DNA of 51,063 nucleotides from Nitrospirota bacterium (GTDB lineage Bacteria; Nitrospirota; Thermodesulfovibrionia; Thermodesulfovibrionales; JdFR-86), in contig JARRLN010000055.1 of the NCBI GenBank assembly GCA_037386965.1, forward strand, positions 1 to 51,063, given 5' to 3'. Below, piece by piece: positions 17,853 through 26,296 of the stretch. Position 1 is the stretch's first letter, and every line of letters begins with the position of its first letter. The notes under the pieces are model-generated. The model saw nothing but the letters and a program-made list of their open reading frames with translations. It did not search any database and had not been told where the DNA came from. Both the position numbers and the translations under genes were made by a program.

Positions 17853-20493
17853 ATTCACCATGAAAAGCCAGGAGGCCATCCAGGAGGCCCAGGGCCTGGC
17901 CGAGCGCAAGGGCAACCAGGAACTGCGTCCGGAGCACCTCCTGATGGCTCTCCTTGAGGACGAGGAAGGCATCGCCGGTCAGATCCTCACGCGGCTGGAC
18001 GTGGACGTCGCCTCCCTCAGGAGGGACCTGGAGCAGGAAATAGACCGCTATCCCAAGGTCTCGGGGGCGACCCCGATGGGGCAGATATACGCCTCCACGG
18101 CGCTCAAGGATGTCCTGGAGAAGGCCATGGGCCATGCCCGGCATCTAAAGGACGAGTACGTGAGCGTGGAGCACCTGCTCTGGTCCATCGCCGAGGTGGG
18201 CGGACCGGGAGCAGAGCTTCTCAGGCGTTACGGAGTGGACCAGAACGGCGTCATGGAGGCCATGCAGCAGGTGCGGGGAGGGCAGAGGGTGACCGACCCG
18301 AACCCCGAGGACAAGTACCAGGCCCTGGCCAAGTACGGCCGCGACCTGACGGCCCTGGCCAGGCAGGGGAAGCTCGACCCGGTCATCGGCAGGGACGAGG
18401 AAATTCGCCGCATCATGCAGGTGCTTTCCCGAAGGACCAAGAACAACCCCGTGCTCATCGGCGACCCCGGCGTGGGCAAGACCGCCATCGCCGAGGGGCT
18501 GGCCCAAAGAATCGTGGCCGGCGACGTGCCGGACTCCCTCAAGGACAAGCGCGTGGTGGCCCTGGACATGGGGGCCCTCATCGCCGGGGCCAAGTACCGG
18601 GGCGAGTTCGAGGACAGGCTGAAGGCCGTCCTGAAAGAGATAGAGCAGGCCGCCGGCAGGATAATCGTCTTCATCGACGAGCTGCACACCCTGGTGGGCG
18701 CGGGGGCGGCCGAAGGGGCCATAGACGCCTCCAACATGCTCAAGCCCGCCCTGGCCCGGGGAGAGCTGCGCTGCGTGGGGGCCACCACCGTGGACGAGTA
18801 CCGCAAGCACATCGAGAAGGACCCGGCCCTGGAGCGGAGGTTTCAGCCCATCCTCATCACCGAGCCCTCGGTGGAGGACACCATATCCATCCTGCGGGGA
18901 CTGAAGGAGCGCTACGAGGTCCACCACGGCGTCAAGATAAAGGACTCGGCCCTCATCTCGGCCGCCGTCCTGAGCAACCGCTACATTACCGACAGGTTCC
19001 TCCCGGACAAGGCCATCGACCTCATCGACGAGGCCGCGGCAAGGCTGAGGATAGAGATAGACAGCATGCCCACGGAGCTTGACGAGATAGCCCGGAGGCT
19101 CCGGCAGCTGGAAATCGAAAAGCAGGCCCTCCTCAGGGAGGACTCCGAGCAGCCCGAGACGCGCGGGAAGCTTGAGGAGGTGGAGCGCGAGATGGCGGAC
19201 CTCAGGGAGCAGGAGGGCGCCCTCAGGGCCCAGTGGATGAGCGAAAAGGAGATAATCTCCCGCATCCGCGAGCTCAAGGAGGCCATCGAGAACACCCGGA
19301 TAGAGTCCGAGCAGGCCGAGCGCGAGGGCGACCTCACACGGGCCGCCGAGCTTCGCTACGGGAGGCTCCCGGAGCTTCAACGCTCCCTGGAGGAGGAGAA
19401 CGCGCGCCTCCAGGAGCGGCAGAAGCAGAGAAAGATGCTCAAGGAAGAGGTGGACGACGAGGACATCGCCGCCGTGGTGAGCAAGTGGACCGGGATACCC
19501 GTCTCCCGGATGCTGGAGAGCGAGGTGCAGAAGCTCCTGCGCATGGAGGAGCGCCTGCGCCTGCGCGTGGTGGGCCAGGACGAGGCCATCGAGGCCACGA
19601 GCAACGCCGTCCGGCGCGCCCGGGCCGGCATCCAGGACCCCCAGCGCCCCATCGGCAGCTTCCTCTTCCTCGGCCCCACCGGCGTGGGCAAGACCGAGCT
19701 CGCCCGGGCCCTGGCGGAGTTTCTCTTCGACGACGAGCAGGCCATGACACGCGTAGACATGTCCGAGTACCAGGAGCGCCACACGGTCTCCCGGCTGGTG
19801 GGTGCGCCGCCGGGGTACGTGGGCTACGAGGAGGGCGGACAGCTCACCGAGGCCATCCGGAGGAAGCCCTACTCCGTGGTGCTCTTCGACGAGGTGGAGA
19901 AGGCCCACCCGGAGGTCTTCAACATCCTCCTTCAGCTCCTGGACGACGGAAGGCTTACCGACGGGCACGGACGCACCGTGGACTTCAGAAACACGGTGGT
20001 CATCATGACCAGCAACATCGGAAGCGCGCACATCCAGCAGATGCTGGAGGAAACACGCGAGCGTCCCGCCCACTGGGCCGCCCACGGCATGCAGGACACC
20101 CTGAGGCAGCGCATCATGGAGGACCTGCGGGGGTTCTTCAAGCCGGAGTTCCTGAACCGGGTTGACGAGGTGGTCATCTTCAACCCCCTCACCAGGGAGC
20201 TCCTGCGGGATATCGTGGACATCCAGCTCAAGAGGATGAAGACCTACCTCACCCAGCAGGGCATAGACATGGCCCTGACCGACAGGGCCAAGGACTGGCT
20301 GGCCGACATCGGCTACGACCCCGTCTACGGAGCCCGGCCCCTGAAGCGCCACATCCAGCGGGAGATACTAAACCCCCTGGCCATGCGGCTCCTGGACGGC
20401 ACCTTCCAGAAGGGCGACCTGGTGGAGGTGGACGTGGAGGAAAACAAGGCCGTCTTCACGAAGGCCGCCCCCGCCCGTGCGGAGGTAAGCTAG
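17839..20493 (+). CDS. clpB: ATP-dependent disaggregase ClpB
   Basis: An 884-residue Hsp100 protein with full architecture: N-terminal Clp repeat domain (about 1-150), first AAA module with GDPGVGKT and DELHTL, the coiled-coil M-domain (about 410-530, rich in Glu/Arg/Leu heptads), second AAA module with GPTGVGKTE and FDEVEKAHP, and the C-terminal D2-small domain ([10 protein letters not shown]). It resolves protein aggregates together with DnaK/DnaJ. ATG 17839 lies within the end of hspR. The 3' end is followed by a GC-rich inverted repeat at 20509-20541 without a T-run, then the MITE. Confidence 0.96.
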   Translation: MRMDKFTMKSQEAIQEAQGLAERKGNQELRPEHLLMALLEDEEGIAGQILTRLDVDVASLRRDLEQEIDRYPKVSGATPMGQIYASTALKDVLEKAMGHARHLKDEYVSVEHLLWSIAEVGGPGAELLRRYGVDQNGVMEAMQQVRGGQRVTDPNPEDKYQALAKYGRDLTALARQGKLDPVIGRDEEIRRIMQVLSRRTKNNPVLIGDPGVGKTAIAEGLAQRIVAGDVPDSLKDKRVVALDMGALIAGAKYRGEFEDRLKAVLKEIEQAAGRIIVFIDELHTLVGAGAAEGAIDASNMLKPALARGELRCVGATTVDEYRKHIEKDPALERRFQPILITEPSVEDTISILRGLKERYEVHHGVKIKDSALISAAVLSNRYITDRFLPDKAIDLIDEAAARLRIEIDSMPTELDEIARRLRQLEIEKQALLREDSEQPETRGKLEEVEREMADLREQEGALRAQWMSEKEIISRIRELKEAIENTRIESEQAEREGDLTRAAELRYGRLPELQRSLEEENARLQERQKQRKMLKEEVDDEDIAAVVSKWTGIPVSRMLESEVQKLLRMEERLRLRVVGQDEAIEATSNAVRRARAGIQDPQRPIGSFLFLGPTGVGKTELARALAEFLFDDEQAMTRVDMSEYQERHTVSRLVGAPPGYVGYEEGGQLTEAIRRKPYSVVLFDEVEKAHPEVFNILLQLLDDGRLTDGHGRTVDFRNTVVIMTSNIGSAHIQQMLEETRERPAHWAAHGMQDTLRQRIMEDLRGFFKPEFLNRVDEVVIFNPLTRELLRDIVDIQLKRMKTYLTQQGIDMALTDRAKDWLADIGYDPVYGARPLKRHIQREILNPLAMRLLDGTFQKGDLVEVDVEENKAVFTKAAPARAEVS

Positions 20494-20508
20494 AAGCCGG
20501 AAACGACC

Positions 20509-20541
20509 GGGGGCGCGGAAGCCCGCCCCCCGGCGCCTGCC
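20509..20541 (+). terminator. GC-rich hairpin after clpB
   Basis: CCGGGGGCG and CGCCCCCCGG form a strong stem around a short loop just after the clpB stop. There is no T-run, so intrinsic termination is uncertain. Confidence 0.35.
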
Positions 20542-20564
20542 ACCGGGTGCAGGCCGCGCGAGGC

Positions 20565-20747
20565 TTAGAACCTGTCTCAAAATTGATTTCGAAGCGAAAG
20601 AGAGAATAAATGGCGGCAGACAAGGAGGGAAGGGGAAATCGCCCGGAGGCGCAGCAGCGCTGCGTTGAGGACGATTTTCCCTTCAGGACGCCGTATGCCG
20701 TTATTTAGGCCTCTTGTAGCCGGAAGCAATTTTGAAACAGGTTCTAA
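20565..20747. mobile_element. 183-bp palindromic MITE-like element
   Basis: The ends TTAGAACCTGTCTCAAAATT (20565-) and its near-perfect complement ending at 20747 match at 20 of 21 positions. The interior is also largely self-complementary: GGGGAAATCG...GCGCAGC faces GCTGCG...CGATTTTCCC. It has no coding capacity, as expected of a non-autonomous element moved by a transposase elsewhere. The right end supplies the stop codon of the gene at 20744-21082. Confidence 0.8.
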
Positions 20748-21082
20748 TAGATGGAGCGGATTCTTCCGGTCATTCTGTCGAAGATTATCTGGTCGATGAC
20801 CTTTCCGTCACGGACGACGTCCACTAGGAGAAACCTGCCCCCCGTCCGGATGTTGGCGATGCTGCAGCCCTTGGTGTGGAAATAGGCCTTCAGGGCCATG
20901 ACGGCCTGATGAGGATGCACGGGTCCTCGGTGTGCGCCGTAGAGGCTGCACTGGGGGCAAAAGTCCCCGTATGGCGTCACGGTTCCCTCGGGCTCCTCGG
21001 CACGGGCATGGCCGGGCAGGGAAAATGCCGCCGCCCCGAGGGCGAGGGCGAGGGCGAGTATGAGGGCAATCTTCTTCACCAT
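20744..21082 (-). CDS. Small exported protein of unknown function
   Basis: A 112-residue protein with a signal peptide of Lys-Lys plus alternating Leu/Ala (cleavage near ARA-EE, about residue 28). The mature part has a CPQC pair (about residues 42-45), several His, and a C-terminal stretch that recalls PepSY-like folds (VIDQIIFDRMTGRIRSIY). The stop codon TAG is formed within the MITE end, so the original 3' end may have been altered. Upstream are two GTGAAG repeats 11 bases apart. A TATAAT abuts the ATG and no ribosome-binding site is visible, so translation may start at the second codon, a GTG, on a leaderless RNA. Confidence 0.7.
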   Translation of the reverse strand: MVKKIALILALALALGAAAFSLPGHARAEEPEGTVTPYGDFCPQCSLYGAHRGPVHPHQAVMALKAYFHTKGCSIANIRTGGRFLLVDVVRDGKVIDQIIFDRMTGRIRSIY

Positions 21083-21101
21083 ATTATATTAACAGGCTAT
21101 C

Positions 21102-21118
21102 GTGAAGAAAAAGTGAAG
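21102..21118. promoter_or_regulatory. Direct-repeat operator, two sites, 11-bp phase
   Basis: GTGAAG-N5-GTGAAG (on the minus strand CTTCAC-N5-CTTCAC), 20-36 bases upstream of the ATG at 21082. The 11-bp phase is typical of OmpR/PhoB-family response regulators. Four such half-sites precede the neighbouring gene. Confidence 0.6.
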
Positions 21119-21170
21119 ATTTCCCCGGGGACCTTATTCCCTTTCCGGGAACGTCCCCCTCGCTGCCCGA

Positions 21171-21202
21171 ATAAAAAAGGGGGCCGCTTCCGGCCCCCTT
21201 TT
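21171..21202 (-). terminator. Intrinsic terminator after the Spy-like gene
   Basis: An 11-bp stem (AAAGGGGGCCG / CGGCCCCCTTT) with a 4-base loop. On the minus strand it is followed by a run of six T. It lies 5 bases beyond the stop of the gene at 21207-21650. Confidence 0.85.
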
Positions 21203-21206
21203 ATTG

Positions 21207-21650
21207 CTAGCGCCAGCCGCCGGGGCCGGGGCATCCCCAGCCCGGGCCGCCGCGATACATCATGCCGGGCCCGTAGCCGGGACCATATCCATACATCATG
21301 CCGGGGCCGTAGCCAGGGCCGAAGGTCCGGGGACCGAAAACCCCGGGGCCGCCCTTCTTCTGAATCTTCGTCCGAAGGTCGGTAATCTCCTTGGTCAGGG
21401 CATCGGCCTTCTCCTGGTCGCCGGTCCTCAGGGCCTCGCGATAATCGAACATCTTGCCGGCGAGGTCCCGCCGGAGGTCGGCGGTCTCCTGGAAGAACTT
21501 CTGTGCCTGCTCGCTGGAGTAAGCGGAGTTGCCTCCCCACCAGCCGGGACCGCCGCCCCAGCCGGGACTGCCGCTGCCGTGCGCATAGGCCGCCGCGCCC
21601 CCTCCCAGTATGGCGATAACCGCCGCCAGTGCGATGAGCGTCTTTTTCAT
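21207..21650 (-). CDS. Spy/ZraP-like periplasmic protein with Gly-Pro-Tyr repeats
   Basis: A 147-residue protein with a signal peptide (cleavage near AYA-HG, residue 23). The centre, about residues 45-100, is helical and carries the LRRDL/LTKEITDLRTKI pattern of LTXXQ/Spy-CpxP-ZraP proteins. The N- and C-terminal ends are Gly/Trp/Pro-rich, and the C-terminus has tandem repeats of GPGYGPGMMY with many Met, suggesting metal binding. Such proteins are periplasmic chaperones or zinc/copper-stress sensors. Upstream four 11-bp-spaced TTCA half-sites suggest control by an OmpR-type regulator. GAGGAGGTGAT precedes the ATG, a strong ribosome-binding site. Confidence 0.8.
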   Translation of the reverse strand: MKKTLIALAAVIAILGGGAAAYAHGSGSPGWGGGPGWWGGNSAYSSEQAQKFFQETADLRRDLAGKMFDYREALRTGDQEKADALTKEITDLRTKIQKKGGPGVFGPRTFGPGYGPGMMYGYGPGYGPGMMYRGGPGWGCPGPGGWR

Positions 21651-21718
21651 TCGTCTATCACCTCCTCTCCCGAAGGGTTTTGAATACCTTTGAATGTGCC
21701 TTCACTCTAGCAGAGGAC

Positions 21719-21759
21719 TTTGAAGACACGGTGAAGGACTTGTGAAAAGATTATGAAGG
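21719..21759. promoter_or_regulatory. Four-fold 11-bp direct-repeat operator
   Basis: TGAAG/TGAAA half-sites begin at 21721, 21732, 21743 and 21754, exactly 11 bases apart. Read on the minus strand these are CTTCA, CTTCA, TTTCA and CTTCA. They lie 69-109 bases upstream of the ATG at 21650. This is the geometry bound head-to-tail by OmpR/PhoB-type regulators. Confidence 0.7.
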
Positions 21760-21810
21760 CATCCGTCCAAAGCGAATGGGTGAAAGAGATGAAACACCCT
21801 CCGCCTTTGC

Positions 21811-21878
21811 CTGGCTCGACCGGGGAATCCGGCTTTTCAAGACTCCTGGATTCTCCGGTCGAATCGGACAACGTGATG
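21811..21878. repeat. Degraded palindromic interspersed element, copy 3
   Basis: GGCTCGACCGGGGAATCCGG and CTGGATTCTCCGGTCGAATC form the two arms, separated by a short spacer. They resemble the elements at 12363 and 25781 but with several mismatches. Apart from this and the direct repeats, the 21651-22042 gap shows nothing else clear. Confidence 0.55.
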
Positions 21879-22042
21879 TGAGAGTCGAAAACAGGACCCG
21901 TCCATAATGACGATATCGATGGTGCTTTTTTCTTAAAAGGGCTTTTCCCTGATTATTTCGGACGGCCGTGATTATAAAGGCGCATCCGCCGCGCGGAGGG
22001 CGGCCCGTTGAGGCCGTTTCGGGCTATACGGTATACTTTTAC

Positions 22043-22659
22043 ATGGGTTTACACCATATCAGGGGGCAGGAGGACGCCCTCAGGGTCCTGAGGGGCGCCA
22101 TGCGCCGTGGACGGGTAGCCTCCACGTATCTTTTCGCGGGCGAGCAGGGCGTGGGCAAGCGCCTGACGGCGGTCGCCTTCGTCAAGGCCCTGAACTGCCT
22201 GAGCCCCTCCGAGCAGGACGGGGCCCCGGAGGCCTGCGGGCGGTGCGCCTCCTGCCGCAAGATAGAGGCCGGCACACACCCGGATTTTCTCCTCATCGAG
22301 CCGGAGGCCGGCCTCATCAAGGTGCAAGAGATACGCCGCCTGGAGGAGGCCCTGTACCTGAGGCCCTACGAGGGCCGGTGGAAGGCCGTGGTGGTGGACG
22401 ACGCCGAGGCCATGAACCCCCCTGCGGCCAACGCTTTTCTGAAGACCCTGGAGGAGCCTGCCCCGCAGAGCCTCATCGTCCTGGTCTCCTCCCGGCCGGG
22501 CCGCCTGCCCCAGACGGTGCTCTCGCGGTGCTCGCGGGTGAACTTCAAGCCCCTGCAAAACTCCGGGCCCTCAAGGAGGGCCTGGTCTTTCATCCCAACA
22601 GGGCCGTCACGTGGAATTACGCCGGCAGCATCATGAGGAGGCTGGGCGCGCATGTCTGA
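22043..22659 (+). CDS. holB: DNA polymerase III delta' subunit, internal deletion and frameshift
   Basis: Residues 1-170 match the clamp-loader delta' subunit: HHIRGQEDALR, the AAA P-loop variant GEQGVGKR, four zinc-binding cysteines (CLSPS, CGRCASC), the VVVDDAEAMNPPAANAFLKTLEEP segment and LSRCSRV. After nucleotide 22550 the frame reads an unlikely sequence to a stop at 22634-22636. A second frame from about 22554 reads AKLRALKEGL and then an NRAVTWNYAGS-type tail ending at 22657-22659, which fits the end of delta'. About 100-120 residues of the collar domain are absent. As the gene is essential, an assembly fault is a serious possibility. The true 3' end overlaps the PSP1-domain gene ATG (22652). 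Confidence 0.75.
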
Positions 22660-23623
22660 GAACGGCGAAAGCATAGTCGGCATAAAGTTCGAGGAGTCCG
22701 GCAAAACGTACTGCTTCACGGCCCGGGGGCTTCAGATAAACCAGGGAGACAGGGTCGTGGTGGAGTCGGACCTGGGCATCAGCATCGGCCGGGTGGTGGC
22801 CCTGGGCGCAGAGCCGCCGCCGGAGGGCAAACGGGAGCTCAAGCCCGTCCTGAGAAAGGTCACCGAGGTGGACCTCAGGCAGGAGGAGGAGAACGAGGGG
22901 GTCAGGCGGGAGGCCTTCGAGTACTGCAAGGAGCGCATCCGGGCCCGGGGACTCCGCATGAAGCTCCTGTCCAACGAGGTCACCCTGGACAGGAGGCGGT
23001 TCATCTTCTACTTCGTGGCCGACAGCCGCATCGACTTCCGCGAGCTGGTCAAGGACCTGGCCTCCAAGTTCCGCACCCGCATCGAGCTCAGGCAGATAGG
23101 GGTGCGCGACGCCGCCCGCATGGTGGGAGGGTACGGCGTTTGCGGCAAGGAGTTCTGCTGCAAGAGCTTCCTGAGGAGCTTCGCCCCCATCTCCATCAAG
23201 ATGGCCAAGCAGCAGGACCTAGTGCTGAACACCTGCAAGCTCTCCGGCGTCTGCGGCCGCCTCATGTGCTGCCTGAGCTACGAGTACCATAGCGGCCGGG
23301 ACGCCCGGAAAAAGGAGAAGGCCCCGCCCCCGGAGCTGGAGGCCGCCGCCCGGGAGGAGCTCCGGGAGCTGGAGTCCGCCGCAGGGGGCGTGGAGGTGCT
23401 CTGCGAGGAGGAGACCGTCCCGGCCCTGGAGGACATGCCCGGGGAGGCGGCATCCCCGTCTCCGGGCCTTCCCCGGCCGGAGGAGGACGGTGCCTCCGTG
23501 CAGGCGAGGACCTTGCCGTCCGGAGAGAGGCCCCCGCGCGAGTCGCGCCCGCCCGCCGAGGGCGCCGCCCGGAAACCCCGGCGCAGACGCAGAAGAAGGA
23601 AGCCCCGGAAGGGCAGGCAGTGA
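22652..23623 (+). CDS. PSP1 domain protein (RicT/YaaT-like)
   Basis: A 323-residue protein. The PSP1 core spans residues about 60-200 and shows FYFVADSRIDFRELVKDLA, a Cys-rich part with GYGVCGKEFCCKSFL and CKLSGVCGRLMCCLSYE. These cysteines bind the Fe-S clusters of the B. subtilis RicA-RicF-RicT complex, which affects RNase Y activity. The C-terminal 90 residues are a disordered Glu/Pro tail ending in an Arg/Lys-rich stretch, likely nucleic-acid binding. The gene lies between holB and metG, a common order. Its stop overlaps the metG GTG. Confidence 0.88.
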   Translation: MSENGESIVGIKFEESGKTYCFTARGLQINQGDRVVVESDLGISIGRVVALGAEPPPEGKRELKPVLRKVTEVDLRQEEENEGVRREAFEYCKERIRARGLRMKLLSNEVTLDRRRFIFYFVADSRIDFRELVKDLASKFRTRIELRQIGVRDAARMVGGYGVCGKEFCCKSFLRSFAPISIKMAKQQDLVLNTCKLSGVCGRLMCCLSYEYHSGRDARKKEKAPPPELEAAAREELRELESAAGGVEVLCEEETVPALEDMPGEAASPSPGLPRPEEDGASVQARTLPSGERPPRESRPPAEGAARKPRRRRRRRKPRKGRQ

Positions 23624-25578
23624 AGTTCTACGTCACCACGCCCATCTACTACGTCAACGACCAGCCCCACATCGGGCATGCCTACACCACCCTGGCAGCC
23701 GACGTCCTGGCCATTCATAACAGGATGCTCGGCAAGGACGTCTTCTTCCTCACCGGCACGGACGAGCACGGCCAGAAGGTGCAGGAGGCCGCCCGGGCGC
23801 GCAACCTCTCCCCCAAGGAGCACGCCGATAGCATGGTGGAGAACTTCAAGAACCTCTGGCGGGCCCTGGGCGTCACCCACGACGCCTTCATCCGCACCAC
23901 CGACCCCGGGCACGTGGCCGTGGTGCAGGAGATGGCAAACAAGCTCCGGGAGGAGGGGGACATCGAGAAAAGGACTTACAGCGGCTGGTACTGCACCCAC
24001 TGCGAGCGGTACTGGGCCGAGTCGGACCTCCGTGAGACCGGGGGCAATTGCCCCGAGTGCGGGCGGGAGGTCTGGCGCATGGAGGAGGAGAACTATTTCT
24101 TCCTCATGTCCCGCTACCACGCACGCCTCCTCGAACACATCGAGCAGAACCCCGGCTACATCCTGCCCGAGACGAGGCGCAACGAAGTCCTGGGCTTCCT
24201 GAACGCCCGGCCCCTGGGGGACTTGTGCATCTCCCGTCCCCGGCGACGCCTGGAGTGGGGGGTGCCCCTGCCCTTCGACCAGGACTTCGTCGTCTACGTC
24301 TGGTTCGACGCCCTGGTGAACTACTACTCGGCCACCCGCTACCTTCTACCCCAGAGGTTGAAAGAAAGCGGCACGCCCTTCTGGCCCGCCGACCACCATA
24401 TCATCGGCAAGGACATCCTCACCACGCACGCCGTCTATTGGTCCACCATGCTCATGGCCCTGGGGCTTGAGCTTCCACGCAACATCTTCGCCCACGGGTG
24501 GTGGACCATCGGAGGGAAGAAGATGTCCAAGTCCCTGGGCAACGTGGTGGACCCCGCAGAGGTGGCCGGGACTTACGGCTCGGACGCTTTCCGGTACTTC
24601 CTTTTCCGGGAAGTCCCCTTCGGCCTGGACGGGGACTACTCGGAGGCCGCCCTCGTCCACCGCATCAACACCGACCTGGCCAACGACCTGGGGAACCTGG
24701 CAAGCCGCGTGCTGAAGATGACCGAGCGGTACGCCGGCTATGCCGTGCCCTCCCCCACCCGGCCCCCCGGGGCGGAAGAGGGCGAGATGAAACTCCTGGC
24801 CGAGGACCTCCCCCGGGCCGTGGAGGAAGCCCTGAGGGAGCTGAGATTTCAGCGCGCCCTGGAGGAAATCTGGAGGCTCGTCTCCCTGGCCAACAAGTAC
24901 ATCGACGCGAGCGCCCCCTGGGCTCTGGCCAAGGACCCGGAGGAGAGGGACCGGCTGGAGACGGTGCTTTATTCCTCGCTGGAGGCCCTGCGGTTCCTCG
25001 CCCTTCTTTTGCATCCCTTCATGCCCCTGGCCACCCGGAAGCTTTACGCCGCCCTGGGGCAGGAGGGGGACCCCTCGGAGGTCAACCTCCTTGAGCTCAC
25101 CCGCTGGGGAGGCCTTGAGCCCGGCACCCCCCTTGGCAAACTGGAAGCCCTCTTCCCCCGGATAGAGACGAAGGCCAGGGAGAAGGGGACGAGAGAAGCG
25201 CAAAAGAAACCGAAACGGGAGGAGAAGATGCAGGCGCCGGAAAAGGCACAGGCGGATAACCTCATCGGCATGGAGGACTTTGCGAAGGTACAGCTCAAGA
25301 CCGGCCGGGTCACCGCTGCAGAGCGCGTGGAGGGCTCGAAGAAGCTCATCCGCCTGGAGGTGGACACCGGGGAGCCCCGCCAGGTGGTGGCGGGCGTCGG
25401 AACCAGCTACGCCCCGGAGGACCTGGTGGGAAAGACCGTCGTCGTCGTGACCAACCTCAAGCCCGCCCGCCTCATGGGGGTGGAGAGCCAGGGGATGCTC
25501 CTTGCCGCCACGGCCGACGGAAGGCCCGTCATCCTCACCACCGGGGAGGACGTTTCCCCCGGGTCCCCCATCAAGTAA
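23620..25578 (+). CDS. metG: Methionyl-tRNA synthetase
   Basis: A 652-residue class I synthetase charging tRNA-Met. It has TPIYYVNDQPHIGHAYTT with HIGH, the zinc-binding knuckle (CTHC and CPEC, residues about 128-149), the WFDALVNYYSA segment and the KMSKS loop (residues about 303-307). The anticodon-binding helical domain follows, then a Lys/Glu linker and a C-terminal tRNA-binding (EMAP/Trbp111) domain from about residue 545 with the DFAKVQLKTGRV start. Start codon GTG 23620 overlaps the previous stop. All domains are complete. Confidence 0.96.
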   Translation: MKFYVTTPIYYVNDQPHIGHAYTTLAADVLAIHNRMLGKDVFFLTGTDEHGQKVQEAARARNLSPKEHADSMVENFKNLWRALGVTHDAFIRTTDPGHVAVVQEMANKLREEGDIEKRTYSGWYCTHCERYWAESDLRETGGNCPECGREVWRMEEENYFFLMSRYHARLLEHIEQNPGYILPETRRNEVLGFLNARPLGDLCISRPRRRLEWGVPLPFDQDFVVYVWFDALVNYYSATRYLLPQRLKESGTPFWPADHHIIGKDILTTHAVYWSTMLMALGLELPRNIFAHGWWTIGGKKMSKSLGNVVDPAEVAGTYGSDAFRYFLFREVPFGLDGDYSEAALVHRINTDLANDLGNLASRVLKMTERYAGYAVPSPTRPPGAEEGEMKLLAEDLPRAVEEALRELRFQRALEEIWRLVSLANKYIDASAPWALAKDPEERDRLETVLYSSLEALRFLALLLHPFMPLATRKLYAALGQEGDPSEVNLLELTRWGGLEPGTPLGKLEALFPRIETKAREKGTREAQKKPKREEKMQAPEKAQADNLIGMEDFAKVQLKTGRVTAAERVEGSKKLIRLEVDTGEPRQVVAGVGTSYAPEDLVGKTVVVVTNLKPARLMGVESQGMLLAATADGRPVILTTGEDVSPGSPIK

Positions 25579-25617
25579 ATTCTGACGACTCGTCAAGGAA
25601 AGGTTTACAGGTTTTCG

Positions 25618-25650
25618 GCGGGCACCAGTGCCCTTTTTAAACATCAATCG
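25618..25650 (-). repeat. Inverted partial copy of the composite repeat
   Basis: GGGCACCAGTGCCC followed by TTTTTAAACAT; on the minus strand this is ATGTTTAAAAAGGGCACTGGTGCCC, the second half of the composite repeat seen at 12290-12322. A second GGGGCACCAGTGCCCTTTA lies at 25721-25739. Confidence 0.65.
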
Positions 25651-25780
25651 AGACGTGGTTGGTTCCGGAGCCGTCCCCTGAGTAAATCGTTCCGATGTCA
25701 GGTCGCTCCAGGCCGCGCCCGGGGCACCAGTGCCCTTTATATTACACCGGCAATTATAAACATGAAACATCTTCAATAGC

Positions 25781-25884
25781 GTCATTCCCCGACTTGGTCG
25801 GGGAATCCAGGGGGGACCAGTCCCCTTTTTCCCTCTCATATTGAAACGCAGGTCCTGGATTGTCCGGCCAAGCCGGACAATGAC
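25781..25884. repeat. Palindromic ATTCCCC/GGGGAAT element, copy 2, with nested hairpin
   Basis: The arms GTCATTCCCCGACTTGGTCG and the mirrored TGTCCGGCCAAGCCGGACAA are as in the copy at 12363. The spacer is longer because a GGGGACCAGTCCCC palindrome of the other repeat family sits at 25812-25826, indicating nested insertion. Confidence 0.75.
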
Positions 25885-25921
25885 AACATTATGGCTTTTA
25901 CTAACCAGTTAGTTTCTATCT

Positions 25922-25950
25922 TTGATTGAAGCCCGGAAAATACCTTATAT
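25922..25950 (+). promoter_or_regulatory. Candidate promoter for a structured RNA
   Basis: TTGATT (25922-25927) and TTATAT (25945-25950) are 17 bases apart. No coding gene follows on this strand before the convergent gene ending at 26297. Confidence 0.45.
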
Positions 25951-25956
25951 CCCATA

Positions 25957-26160
25957 CACCTTAGGGCATTGATACGTGAACTATATCATGCTCCCGGCAG
26001 TAACTCTGCGCCTGCGGAAGGCGCTGCACAGCCCTACCGGCCCTTGAAACCGGGGCACCCCTGGAACCCGGAGCATCCCGCCCGGCGGAGCCTGCACCGG
26101 GCGTTGGCGCATACGCTCCCCGGGTCAGGCGGCGAAGGCCGGCCACGCGTGCCGGCCTTC
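25957..26160 (+). ncRNA. Candidate structured non-coding RNA, about 200 nt
   Basis: The region follows a promoter-like sequence and codes for no plausible protein. A long-range helix ATGCTCC (25988-25994)/GGAGCAT (26070-26076) encloses a GCGCC-N7-GGCGC hairpin (26008-26024). A second hairpin CGCCCGG/CCGGGCG (26079-26103) follows. A 10-bp hairpin GAAGGCCGGC/GCCGGCCTTC (26134-26160) may end the transcript, although no T-run follows. I could not match it to tmRNA, SRP RNA, 6S RNA or known riboswitches. The rest of the 25579-26296 gap is repeats and unassigned sequence. Confidence 0.35.
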
Positions 26161-26296
26161 CCTCGTCCCGCCCCCTCCCCTTCTCTTTTTGTCCTCGCTG
26201 CCCCGGCTTCTCTCCTCGTCCTTGAAGGAGAGGGCCTTTTTCTTCCGCTCATAGGCCTATTATGGCCTCCGGGGGAAGGGCGTTTGCAAACAAGCC

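Noticed and set aside
18145-20352. 735-codon minus-strand frame opposite clpB
   Set aside because: It is a GC-driven shadow of the clpB codons; composition is Leu/Gly/Val/His-rich with no motifs.
25957-26160. 6S RNA, SRP RNA or a cobalamin riboswitch
   Set aside because: The ends do not pair as in 6S RNA, the SRP apical motif is absent and no B12 box or downstream gene is seen; left as an unassigned candidate RNA.
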